From CAJWBT01 sp964401855 (lineage in GTDB: Bacteria > Chloroflexota > Dehalococcoidia > Lucifugimonadales > UBA3495): 15,036 nt of DNA. Of the stretch, positions 1 to 7,314 are shown one piece after another; position 1 is the stretch's first letter; every line of letters begins with the position of its first letter. The stretch spans positions 1 through 15,036 of the forward strand of contig CAYOAF010000251.1 of NCBI GenBank assembly GCA_964401855.1. Reading direction: 5' to 3'. Below the pieces are notes generated by a model. The model was not told the DNA's origin. It was given only the letters and a program-made list of their open reading frames with translations, and made no database searches. The translations under genes were made by a program, and so were the position numbers.

Positions 1-582
1 GGCAAGACGACCAGCATCGCCAAGCTGGCCCACCACTTTCAGCAGACGGGCAAGAAGGTGGTCCTCGGAGCGGCGGATACCTTCCGGGCTGCCGCCGCCG
101 AGCAGTTGGAAATCCTGGGACAGCGCATCGGCGCGGAAGTAATTATCCATAGCTCTGGGGCCGACCCGGGCGCGGTCGCTTACGATGCCTACCTGGCCAG
201 CAAAGCCCGGCACGCCGATGTATTGATTGTCGACACCGCCGGACGGCTGCACACCAAGTCCAATCTGATGGAGGAGCTGCGGAAAATATACCGGGTCTTG
301 AACCGGCTGGACCCGGCCGCTCCGCATCAGATCATCCTGACCCTGGACGCGACCACCGGGCACAACGGTTTGGCTCAGGCGAAGTCATTCAAAGAGGCGG
401 TGAATTGCACCGGTATCTTCCTGGCCAAGCTCGACGGCACGGCCCGGGGAGGGATTGCCCTTGCCATCAAGCAGGAGCTGCAGGTGCCGATCCTCTTCAT
501 CGGCACTGGGGAGAGCATCGACGATCTGGCTCCCTTCGACTCCAGGGAGTTTGTTGAGTCCTTGTTGGCTCCCGTATCTTGA
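1..582 (+). CDS. ftsY: FtsY, signal recognition particle receptor GTPase (5' end cut by window)
   Basis: SRP receptor: it docks SRP-bound ribosomes at the membrane by pairing its GTPase (NG) domain with that of Ffh. The visible 193 residues are the later part of the G domain. The fragment begins inside the P-loop (GKTT, residues 1-4), followed by DTFRAAAAEQ (26-35), DTAGR (79-83, G3), the G4 element AKLDGTARGG (142-151) and the closing GTGE...DLAPFD (168-180). The protein ends 13 residues after DLAPFD with no methionine-rich M domain, which fits FtsY and not Ffh. The N-terminal half of the NG domain, and any acidic A domain, lie outside the window. The stop is TGA at 580-582. The next gene starts 78 bases later on the same strand, so co-transcription with the membrane cluster is possible. 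Family assignment is very secure. Confidence 0.97.
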   Translation, partial: GKTTSIAKLAHHFQQTGKKVVLGAADTFRAAAAEQLEILGQRIGAEVIIHSSGADPGAVAYDAYLASKARHADVLIVDTAGRLHTKSNLMEELRKIYRVLNRLDPAAPHQIILTLDATTGHNGLAQAKSFKEAVNCTGIFLAKLDGTARGGIALAIKQELQVPILFIGTGESIDDLAPFDSREFVESLLAPVS

Positions 583-660
583 GGTCAAACCCTCGTCCGC
601 CAGACATCCGCGAGTAGGTTGCGGCTGACGGCCGATGGTTGATCGCATTCGGGTCAAGCA

Positions 661-3096
661 GTGGTTGACGCGCTAACCTGGCTCCTGGCCATCGAGCTTC
701 TAGGTCTCCTGGCCTTCCCCCTGGCCTTTGTCTTGTTCCAGAGGCTGCCTGACCGGGGGTTCACCCTGGCAAAACCCCTGGCCCTGGCAGGTTTCTCTTA
801 CCTGCTGTGGGTCGCCGGCCTGACCCACCTGCTCCCCAACGCCCGCGCCGCCATCATCGTCATCCTCTTCCTGGGCGCGGTCCCCAGCGCCTTGGTGTTC
901 AGGACCAGGGCCGGCCGGGTCAAGGCATTCCTCCGGGAGGAGTGGAGGACCTTGCTGGTCGCCGAGGCCGTGTTCCTGGCCTTCTTCTTGCTCTGGCTTG
1001 GCATAACCTCGGAAGCGCCGGGCATCAACCACACCGAGAAGCCGATGGACTTCGGCTTTATGAACGCCATCCTTCAGAGCCGGTTTTTTCCTCCGGAAGA
1101 CCCCTGGCTGGCCGGTCACTCCATCAGCTACTACTACTTCGGCCACTTCATGATGGCCTTTCTGACCAAGCTGACCGCCATCCCGTCCAGCGTGGGCTAC
1201 AACCTGGCCGTCTCCCTGGTGCCCGCCCTGGTGGGAGCCGCCTCCTTCGGGCTGGTGTACAACCTGGTGCGGCTATCGCGCGGCAGCCGGGCGGCGGCCC
1301 TGGGCTTCGGACTGGCTGCCCCGGCCCTGGTGCTGTTGATCGGCAACCTGGAGGGAGCCCTGGAGTTCGTCCACGCCCAGGGCTGGGGCAGCGACGGTTT
1401 TTGGCAGTGGGTCGGCATCAAGGGCCTGGAGGGGGGCGCCGCCGGCTCGGGCGCATTCCCCGACCAAAGCTGGTGGTGGTGGCGGGCCACCCGGGTCATC
1501 GATACCCTGGCGGATGGCGGAAGCCTGGACTACACCATCACCGAGTTCCCCATGTTCAGCTTCCTCCTGGGCGACCTGCATCCTCACGTCATGAGCCTTC
1601 CCTTTGTGGTCCTCGGCCTGTCCTTGGGCCTCAACCTATTCCTGTCACCCGGCCGACTGGGGCCCGGCTGGCTGCGACGCCACCCGCTGGAGTCCCTCGC
1701 CATCGCCCTATTCGTCGGCTCCCTGGCGTTCATCAATACCTGGGACCTGCCGCTGATGGCAGGGCTCCTGGGGATACTGGTCCTGGTCAAAAGCTACGGC
1801 GACCACCGGGGAGACCTGACACGAGCGGCGCTCAACGGGGCTGCCGTGTGGGCGCCCATCTTGATCGTGGCGATAGTCCTGTTCCTGCCTTTCTATCTGA
1901 CCTTGAGCAGCCAGGCCTCCGGTATCCTGCCGTTGCGCGACGTGAGCACGCGGCCCTTCCTGTTCTTTTTGACCATGGGCCTCTTTTCCGTGCTGGCGGT
2001 CTCGTTCGTCTTGCGTCAATTGCCCGGCCTCACGCGGCCCCGGCAGGATGAGGCGCCTGCCGCCAGCCTGGTACTGGTGGCGGCCCTGGCCCCGCTGGTG
2101 GTCTGGGCCGTGATCGTCCTGTTCCTGAACCTCGTCGACGACGGGGCCGCTGCCGCCATTGAAAAGGTGGGGGGCCGGGCCCTGTGGGTCCTGCCGGGTC
2201 TCGCCATCGTGTCCGTGGCCATGTTCAGCGCGGCCCAGCGGACGCGGCTGGGCCGGGAGTCGGCGGCCGCCTTCACCCTGCTGTTGGTGGCGATGGCTTT
2301 TTATCTGCTGGTAGGGGCCGAGCTGTTCTACGTGGTCGATTCTTTCGGCGGCGGATTGCGCCGGATGAACACGGTCTTCAAGGTCTACTACCAAGCCTGG
2401 CTGCTCCTGGCCCTGGCCGGGGCCTACGGGCTGTATTTCTTGCGCTCCCACCGGCTGGGGGCAGGGCCAGGTCCCGGTGGAAATGCCGGGCCCGGCCGTT
2501 GGGCCCTTCGCCTGGGCAATTGCGCGTGGGTCGCGGCGGTAGCGCTCCTGCTGGCGGCCTCGTCCTACTATCCGGTGGGAGCGGTCCTGGACCGAACGGG
2601 GATCTTGGACCGGGGCCACACCCTGGAGGACAACACTCTGGACGGTCTGAGGTTTATCCAGGCCGGGAATCCCGGGGAGTACGCCGCCATCCGGTGGCTA
2701 CGGGACGAGGCTTCCTGGGGCCGGATCGTCGAGGCGGTGGGCGACGATTACTCCGACTATGGGAGGATCTCCGCCAGCACCGGCCTGCCGGCCGTCCTGG
2801 GCTGGAAGGGACACGAGCTTCAGTGGAGGGGAAGCAGCAAGCCCTTTGAAGGCCGGGAGGAGGACGTGGCCCAAATCTACGAAAGCGATGACGCGGAGGA
2901 GGTGCTCCGGCTACTGGAATGGTATGATGTGCGGTACGTTTACCTGGGCCGCCGGGAGCGGGCCGACTACGGCGGCGCGCACCTGGCCGGCTTCGGAAGT
3001 TTCTTGAAAACCACTTTTCAACAGGATGAGGTAACAATCTACGAGTTGATTGATGGAGCAAGCCAAGGTGGCTCGACAGACAATAACCAAGGCTAG
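661..3096 (+). CDS. DUF2298 / Chlor_Arch_YYY-type polytopic membrane protein
   Basis: An 811-residue protein with about 16 hydrophobic stretches up to about residue 650, then a soluble C-terminal part of about 160 residues. It carries the hallmark of the family: SISYYYFGHFMMA with the tyrosine triplet at residues 157-159, inside a segment introduced by NHTEKPMDFGFMNAI. Also typical are a four-tryptophan run (271-274) followed by RATRVID, GDLHPHVMSLP, and a late TGLPAVLGWKGHELQWRG block. Known of the family: restricted mainly to Archaea and Chloroflexota, often beside TIGR03663 genes, function not established. The N-terminus suggests GT-C-like membrane glycosyltransferase topology (inference). 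The start is GTG at 661: the frame is closed by TGA at 640-642 and no ATG lies between, and the protein begins hydrophobic as family members do. No strong Shine-Dalgarno is seen. It overlaps the next gene by 44 bases. Confidence 0.9.
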   Translation: MVDALTWLLAIELLGLLAFPLAFVLFQRLPDRGFTLAKPLALAGFSYLLWVAGLTHLLPNARAAIIVILFLGAVPSALVFRTRAGRVKAFLREEWRTLLVAEAVFLAFFLLWLGITSEAPGINHTEKPMDFGFMNAILQSRFFPPEDPWLAGHSISYYYFGHFMMAFLTKLTAIPSSVGYNLAVSLVPALVGAASFGLVYNLVRLSRGSRAAALGFGLAAPALVLLIGNLEGALEFVHAQGWGSDGFWQWVGIKGLEGGAAGSGAFPDQSWWWWRATRVIDTLADGGSLDYTITEFPMFSFLLGDLHPHVMSLPFVVLGLSLGLNLFLSPGRLGPGWLRRHPLESLAIALFVGSLAFINTWDLPLMAGLLGILVLVKSYGDHRGDLTRAALNGAAVWAPILIVAIVLFLPFYLTLSSQASGILPLRDVSTRPFLFFLTMGLFSVLAVSFVLRQLPGLTRPRQDEAPAASLVLVAALAPLVVWAVIVLFLNLVDDGAAAAIEKVGGRALWVLPGLAIVSVAMFSAAQRTRLGRESAAAFTLLLVAMAFYLLVGAELFYVVDSFGGGLRRMNTVFKVYYQAWLLLALAGAYGLYFLRSHRLGAGPGPGGNAGPGRWALRLGNCAWVAAVALLLAASSYYPVGAVLDRTGILDRGHTLEDNTLDGLRFIQAGNPGEYAAIRWLRDEASWGRIVEAVGDDYSDYGRISASTGLPAVLGWKGHELQWRGSSKPFEGREEDVAQIYESDDAEEVLRLLEWYDVRYVYLGRRERADYGGAHLAGFGSFLKTTFQQDEVTIYELIDGASQGGSTDNNQG

Positions 3097-5749
3097 GGTT
3101 GGCGGGGCCCGCGGGTTGTCCCGGCGGGCTTTTCACTTTTGGCACGGCTGGACCTTTGGCTGGTTTGGGGCCGCCATCCTGGCCGTGGTGCTCCTGGCTC
3201 TGGGCATGCGCCTGTGGGAACTGGGCGGGCGGGCCATGCACTACGATGAGGGGATCCACGTCCACTACGCCTGGCGCCTGTTCGAAAGCGAGGGCGCGTG
3301 GCTGGGCTGGCCCTGGGTGTTCGGCACCGATTTCATCCACTCTCCCTGGATGCACGGTCCCTTCCAGTTCGAGCTTACCGCGTTGGTCTTTCGCCTGTTC
3401 GGAGACAGCGATTTCACCTCCCGGCTGGTCTATGCTCTCTTCGGCGCGGCCCTGGTGGGCCTGCCTTACTTTCTCCGGGACTATCTGGGCCGGGCCGGGG
3501 CCATGTTGGCCGCGGTCATGCTTGCTCTGTCGCCCTCCTTGCTCTACTTCAGTCGTTTCGGACGCAACGATATTCTGATGGCCTTTTGGGCGGCCTCGAT
3601 CCTAGTCTTGATGTGGCGGTACATCCACGAGGGCAAGGACCGCTACCTGTATCTGGCGTCGGCCGTGCTGGCTTTCATGTTCGCCACCAAGGAGACCGCG
3701 TACATGGTGGCCCTGATTTTAGGGGCGATGATGTTCCTGCCGGCGTTGACAGACCTGGTCCCTTGGGCTTTGGGCCGGACCAGGCTATCCCGGATGGCCG
3801 GCCCGGCCGGGTTTCTGCTGCTGCTGGTTACCTTGACGCTGCCTCAATGGGCGCCCATGACGTGCCTGGCCCAGGGCGCGTTGGGATTGACTCTGTGCAA
3901 TGCGGAAGGAGTCACTGGCGGCCTGGTGGGCGCTCCTCACTGGGCCGGGTCTTTCGTGAATTTGCCGGTCTACGATGCGCCGTGGTGGCTCCACGGGCTG
4001 GCCTCCGGGCTATTGGTGGCGGGTCTGACCTGGATAAGCTCCAGAACCAGGGGAAACCCCAAGGGCTCCCGGATAGCGCCGCGCCGTCTGATAACAGGCG
4101 TCGCCGTCCCCCTGGCGGTGGTGGCAGCCACTCTGACTGCCGTGTTTCGCCCCATCGACCAGGTCTGGTCCCCGGCGGACATCTCGGTGCCGGACTTTGT
4201 CGTCCCCGGTGTATTAACGGGCTTGGCCTTGGGCGCCCTGGCCATGGCAAGGCATCCCTGGAGACAGGCGGCGCTGCTGATACTTTTACCGGCCTTGGCA
4301 GCCGTGGCCTACGCATTCTGGTTTACCAACGTGGTAGACGTTGATGCCATCGTCAACGGCGTCCTCCCCGGCGGCATCAACGTGGACGCCAGCGCCAACG
4401 CGGTGCCGGTTAATTTCCTGGTGGCGGGCGCGCTCTTGCTGGGCGCCTTCGCTCTATCCATCTACCTGGGGGTGCGGTGGTTGGGGGGAAGATGGTTGCT
4501 CTGCGCCGGAATCTTCTACTTCATCTGGGCAATCCTGTACACCACCCTGTTCACCAACCTAGCCGGGGCTTTCAGCGGCGTATGGCAGGGGATGGGCTAC
4601 TGGTACGCTCAGCAGGATGTGGCCAGGGGAAACCAGCCCTGGTACTACTACTTCGTGGGACTCTCGGTGTACGAGCTGTTGCCGGTGATCTTCGGCGTGG
4701 CGGCGGCCGTGTACTTTCTGAAGAAGGGGGACGTGCTCGGCCTGGCCCTGGCGTTCTGGGCAAGCCTGACCTTTGCCGCTTACACCATAGCCAGCGAGAA
4801 GATGCCCTGGCTCCTGGTCAACGTCACCCTGCCCTTCATATGGCTCTCCGCCAAATACCTGGGAGAGCTGGCAGAACGGGTCCGATGGCGGGATGCCCTG
4901 CGGCGCGGATATTGGGTCCTGCTGTTCCTGCCTCCCATGGCAGCTGTCGCGGCCGTGTACCTGGTCTACAGCTATGCCAACCCGGAAGACCGGTTCTCAA
5001 CACCCCATTGGGCACTTATGGGCAGCACCGGCTTGCTGCTAGTGGCGGCGGCGTACCTGGTGAGGTTGGCGCGGCCTCACCGAGGGATGGCCCTGGCCGG
5101 ACTCGGACTCGCGGGCCTGATGCTGGGGTTCGGCGCCATCGGCGCGGTGCGCGCGACCTACACCTACGACGACTCCAACGTGGAGATGCTGGTTTACGCC
5201 CAGGGCAGCCAAGACGTTCGTGAAGCTTTCCGGGACCTCAAGGGCCGGGTCTTCGACAATGAGCCTACGCCGGGAGCTGTCAAGGTCGACTATGATCTCT
5301 GGTATCCCCTGCAATGGTACGTCCGCCATGAATCGAAAGAGAACACCCTCAAATTCTTCTCCTTTCCCAAGGAGGAGGACAACGAGGACACTCCAGTCTG
5401 CGACGCCTTGCCGGACGAGCCCAACACCCCGCTGGTGCTCCTTACCGACGATCACGCCAACCGTAACTGCGATGCCTACGCTGAATACGAGAAGGTCGGA
5501 CCTTCCCGAAACCTTCTGTGGTTCTACGAAGAGGCCTATCGCAGACCGGGAGAGAACCGGCAGGACGAAGGGGTTTTGTGGGGTCTTCGAGGGATTCCCA
5601 GCGAGAAGCAGGTAAGCAAAGATTTCGGGTACTTCAAGTCGGTGGCCACCGACCGGGAGGCCTGGTTCGACGCACTGGACTACCTGATTTTTCGCAACCT
5701 GGACGCCAACTGGTATGATTCCAAATTCTACAGCTACTTACCTCCGTAG
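3053..5749 (+). CDS. TIGR03663 / Agl23-type membrane protein (GT-C / PMT-like)
   Basis: An 898-residue multi-spanning protein resembling the first part of protein-mannosyltransferase (PMT, GT39/GT-C) enzymes. The short sequences remembered as near-invariant in TIGR03663 are visible: HYDEGIHVHYAW with the acidic pair D65-E66, and MHGPF with HGP at 101-103, plus conserved-looking arginines nearby. In GT-C enzymes an acidic pair in the first external loop binds metal and lipid-phosphate sugar, so a polyprenyl-phosphate-sugar transferase role is a fair inference, not proven. Hydrophobic segments continue to about residue 700 and are followed by a soluble tail of about 200 residues (from DDSNVEMLVYAQGSQDV). 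I chose ATG at 3053; TTG at 3050 is the codon just before it in the same frame. The 44-base overlap with the YYY gene suggests translational coupling, and the two families commonly travel together. Confidence 0.88.
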   Translation: MEQAKVARQTITKARVGGARGLSRRAFHFWHGWTFGWFGAAILAVVLLALGMRLWELGGRAMHYDEGIHVHYAWRLFESEGAWLGWPWVFGTDFIHSPWMHGPFQFELTALVFRLFGDSDFTSRLVYALFGAALVGLPYFLRDYLGRAGAMLAAVMLALSPSLLYFSRFGRNDILMAFWAASILVLMWRYIHEGKDRYLYLASAVLAFMFATKETAYMVALILGAMMFLPALTDLVPWALGRTRLSRMAGPAGFLLLLVTLTLPQWAPMTCLAQGALGLTLCNAEGVTGGLVGAPHWAGSFVNLPVYDAPWWLHGLASGLLVAGLTWISSRTRGNPKGSRIAPRRLITGVAVPLAVVAATLTAVFRPIDQVWSPADISVPDFVVPGVLTGLALGALAMARHPWRQAALLILLPALAAVAYAFWFTNVVDVDAIVNGVLPGGINVDASANAVPVNFLVAGALLLGAFALSIYLGVRWLGGRWLLCAGIFYFIWAILYTTLFTNLAGAFSGVWQGMGYWYAQQDVARGNQPWYYYFVGLSVYELLPVIFGVAAAVYFLKKGDVLGLALAFWASLTFAAYTIASEKMPWLLVNVTLPFIWLSAKYLGELAERVRWRDALRRGYWVLLFLPPMAAVAAVYLVYSYANPEDRFSTPHWALMGSTGLLLVAAAYLVRLARPHRGMALAGLGLAGLMLGFGAIGAVRATYTYDDSNVEMLVYAQGSQDVREAFRDLKGRVFDNEPTPGAVKVDYDLWYPLQWYVRHESKENTLKFFSFPKEEDNEDTPVCDALPDEPNTPLVLLTDDHANRNCDAYAEYEKVGPSRNLLWFYEEAYRRPGENRQDEGVLWGLRGIPSEKQVSKDFGYFKSVATDREAWFDALDYLIFRNLDANWYDSKFYSYLPP

Positions 5750-5770
5750 GCAGGCACTCCATATACACCT

Positions 5771-5857
5771 GCTTTCCCGGCATTCGCCAACCCCGGTCCC
5801 CAGGTCCTCCGGGAAAGCTGCCCAGGCTTGCCTCGGGGCCGGAAAACCGGCGAATGC
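5771..5857. repeat. Two crossing inverted repeats (possible pseudoknot or alternative stems)
   Basis: A perfect 10-base inverted repeat pairs gctttcccgg (5771-5780) with ccgggaaagc (5809-5818) around a 28-base loop. A second perfect 9-base repeat pairs gcattcgcc (5780-5788) with ggcgaatgc (5849-5857). The pairs cross rather than nest: the 5' arm of the second begins where the 5' arm of the first ends. In RNA this would give either an H-type pseudoknot or two mutually exclusive stems. A small ccgg-aaaa-ccgg hairpin lies at 5839-5850. No T-run follows, so this is not a standard intrinsic terminator, although it begins only 22 bases after the Agl23 stop. Confidence 0.55.
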
Positions 5858-5979
5858 TTGCTTGCTATCGTGAGAGTCTCGGCAATGACGCCTCAAGTGC
5901 TGGACGGTGCCTGCGCCAGGGCTTTCGCATTTTCCGAGGTGATACCGGCATAAAGAGGCAACGTGGGCCTCTAGGCAAA

Positions 5980-6045
5980 CCCTCACCCTCGTTCCCTCTC
6001 CCGCCGGTAGAAGGATGCCCTGGCGCAGCCTGGGTTGGGTGAGGG
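5980..6045. repeat. REP-like imperfect palindrome (CCCTCACCC ... GGGTGAGGG)
   Basis: A perfect 9-base inverted repeat, ccctcaccc at 5980-5988 and gggtgaggg at 6037-6045, encloses 48 bases that include the pyrimidine run ttccctctccc (5992-6002). The CCCTCACCC / CCCTCTCCC composition is typical of short interspersed palindromic (REP or MITE-like) elements found between genes in many high-GC bacteria. No second copy is visible in this window, so its repetitive nature is inferred from the pattern only. Confidence 0.45.
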
Positions 6046-6075
6046 CAAAGGGCCTGGCGTCTGCGGGCATTTGCC

Positions 6076-6105
6076 TTGTAGTGGCGCTGCCTGCTCTCGT
6101 ATACT
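6076..6105 (+). promoter_or_regulatory. Candidate sigma70-like promoter for the flippase-like/flavoenzyme genes
   Basis: TTGTAG (6076-6081) and TATACT (6100-6105) are separated by 18 bases. The -10 matches 5 of 6 consensus positions and the -35 matches 3 of 6. Transcription would start near 6112, giving a leader of about 80 bases before the TTG at 6193. Weak evidence alone, but it lies in the only large gap of the plus-strand cluster. Confidence 0.33.
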
Positions 6106-6140
6106 GGAACCCCGGCTCTGCATTGCGGCACCCTCACGAG

Positions 6141-6169
6141 GGGGCGCCGGGCACACGGGGTCCGGCCCC
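6141..6169 (+). other. GC-rich leader hairpin before the TTG start
   Basis: ggggcgccgg (6141-6150) can pair with ccggcccc (6162-6169), forming about eight pairs with a two-base bulge. It ends 23 bases before the start codon at 6193 and leaves the AGGAA ribosome-binding site (6180-6184) free. It could shape the leader of the mRNA; a chance GC-rich pairing is equally possible. Confidence 0.25.
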
Positions 6170-6192
6170 ACCATATCGCAGGAACAGGTATA

Positions 6193-7314
6193 TTGCTGAC
6201 CCGCAACTGGCAACTCTGGCTCGGGCTGAGCGTGAGCGCCGTTTTGCTGCTGGCCCTGGCCTACCAGGTGGACCTGGCGGAGATGGCCGACGCCCTGGCC
6301 GATGCCAACTACCTCTACGTGGTCCCGGCAATCGCCCTGTACTTCGTGGCGGTCTATTTCCGGGCGCTTCGCTGGCGTTTCATGCTCTCCCCATTGCGGG
6401 TTTTTCCGGTCGGGCGGCTCTACCCGGTGGTGGTCATCGGCTACATGGCCAACAACCTGCTGCCGGCCCGGCTCGGGGAGTTGGTCCGTTCCTATTACCT
6501 GGCCCGGCGGGAGCAGGTTAGCGCCAGCTCGGCGCTGGGCACGGTGGTGGTGGAGCGGGTCTATGACGGGCTGACGCTCTTGGCCTTCGCCGCCGTGGCG
6601 GGACCGGTGCTTTTCGTGCTGGGTGAGTTCGACGGCACCAGCGATGTGTCCCGCACAATCTGGATGGTCCTAGCTTTGGCCGTCGTGATGTTGTTTCTTG
6701 CAGCCCTGATCTTCCTCACGCTGCTGGCGGTCGATCCCCGGTTGATCGAGTTCTTCTACCGGGCATTGAGAGTTGTTCCGGCCCGGTTCCGGCCAAAGGT
6801 CCGGGCCCTGGTGGGCACTTTTGTCGACGGCCTGAGCGTGCTAACCTCTCCCCGGAAGCACCTGGCGCTCTTCTTCATCTCTTTGCCCATATGGCTCCTA
6901 GAGGGGACGATGTATTTCCTGATAGCCTACTCTTTCGGGATCGACGAATACCTGGGCTCGGTTGGGGCGCTGGTTCTGGCGGTGACCTTGCTCACGGCCA
7001 CCTCGAACCTGGTCACCTCACTCCCGACGGCCATCGGCGGCATCGGCCCCTTCGAGCTGGTTGCCCAGCAGACCTTGATGGCCCTCGGGGTCGGGGTGTC
7101 GCTGGCCGGCGCCTACGCGGCGTTCCTGCACCTGGCGGCATTGTGGCTTCCGGTCAACCTGGTGGGGCTGGCCATCATGTGGAAACAGAACCTCTCGCTA
7201 ACGGGGCTGGCCGGCGCGCCTCAGGGAGGACCCCCGGGCCAGGACCCGGCGGCCGGATACGCAGTAGGGGCGGGGCATGGTTTCCCGTTGCCCTCGAAGG
7301 AAGATTTGCCATGA
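6193..7314 (+). CDS. Flippase-like LPG synthase TM-domain (UPF0104/YbhN-type) membrane protein
   Basis: A 373-residue integral membrane protein with about eight hydrophobic segments. It has the signature of the lysylphosphatidylglycerol synthase transmembrane family (PF03706): PARLGELVRSYYL (residues 91-103), then SASSALGTVVVERVYDGL (110-127), and later a glycine-rich SLPTAIGGIGPFELV block. Known family members include MprF flippase halves and the AglD C-terminal region in haloarchaea, and are thought to move or handle charged or glycosylated lipids. No soluble aminoacyl-transferase domain is attached, so LPG synthesis itself is not predicted. The start is TTG at 6193, with AGGAA at 6180-6184 eight bases upstream and no in-frame ATG or GTG nearby. 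Its stop overlaps the next start (ATGA, 7311-7314), so the two are translationally coupled. A role in flipping lipid-linked sugars made by the upstream GT-C-like proteins is inference. Confidence 0.88.
   Translation: MLTRNWQLWLGLSVSAVLLLALAYQVDLAEMADALADANYLYVVPAIALYFVAVYFRALRWRFMLSPLRVFPVGRLYPVVVIGYMANNLLPARLGELVRSYYLARREQVSASSALGTVVVERVYDGLTLLAFAAVAGPVLFVLGEFDGTSDVSRTIWMVLALAVVMLFLAALIFLTLLAVDPRLIEFFYRALRVVPARFRPKVRALVGTFVDGLSVLTSPRKHLALFFISLPIWLLEGTMYFLIAYSFGIDEYLGSVGALVLAVTLLTATSNLVTSLPTAIGGIGPFELVAQQTLMALGVGVSLAGAYAAFLHLAALWLPVNLVGLAIMWKQNLSLTGLAGAPQGGPPGQDPAAGYAVGAGHGFPLPSKEDLP
7297..7303 (+). promoter_or_regulatory. Ribosome-binding site fixing the flavoenzyme start
   Basis: AAGGAAG lies seven bases before ATG at 7311, inside the end of the flippase-like gene. 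It supports starting the flavoenzyme at 7311, although the same frame stays open much further upstream. Confidence 0.7.

Larger units (their letters stand above)
5750..6192. other. 443-base intergenic region splitting the membrane cluster
   Basis: No convincing gene lies here. It contains two inverted-repeat structures (5771-5857 and 5980-6045), a sigma70-like promoter candidate (6076-6105) and a GC-rich hairpin (6141-6169) just before the TTG start at 6193. Short open frames on either strand show no family resemblance. The region probably ends the upstream transcript and starts a new one for the flippase-like and flavoenzyme genes. Confidence 0.6.

Noticed and set aside
1471..1482. TGG repeat giving four tryptophans in a row, as a possible microsatellite
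   Set aside because: It lies inside the YYY gene, where a Trp-rich motif before RATRVI appears to be part of the family pattern.
807..2051. Open frame of 414 codons inside the YYY gene, plus strand
   Set aside because: Its product is Arg/Pro/Gly-rich low-complexity shadow sequence, while the other frame carries the family motifs and membrane segments.
6015..6521. Plus-strand frame with a hydrophobic stretch (GICLVVALPALVYW) in the gap before the flippase-like gene
   Set aside because: It looks signal-peptide-like only briefly, then becomes Arg/Gly/Pro shadow sequence overlapping the real gene in another frame.
6891..7310. Upstream in-frame extension of the flavoenzyme
   Set aside because: It overlaps the flippase-like gene and reads as shadow sequence; ATG 7311 has a good ribosome-binding site and begins right at the Rossmann fold.
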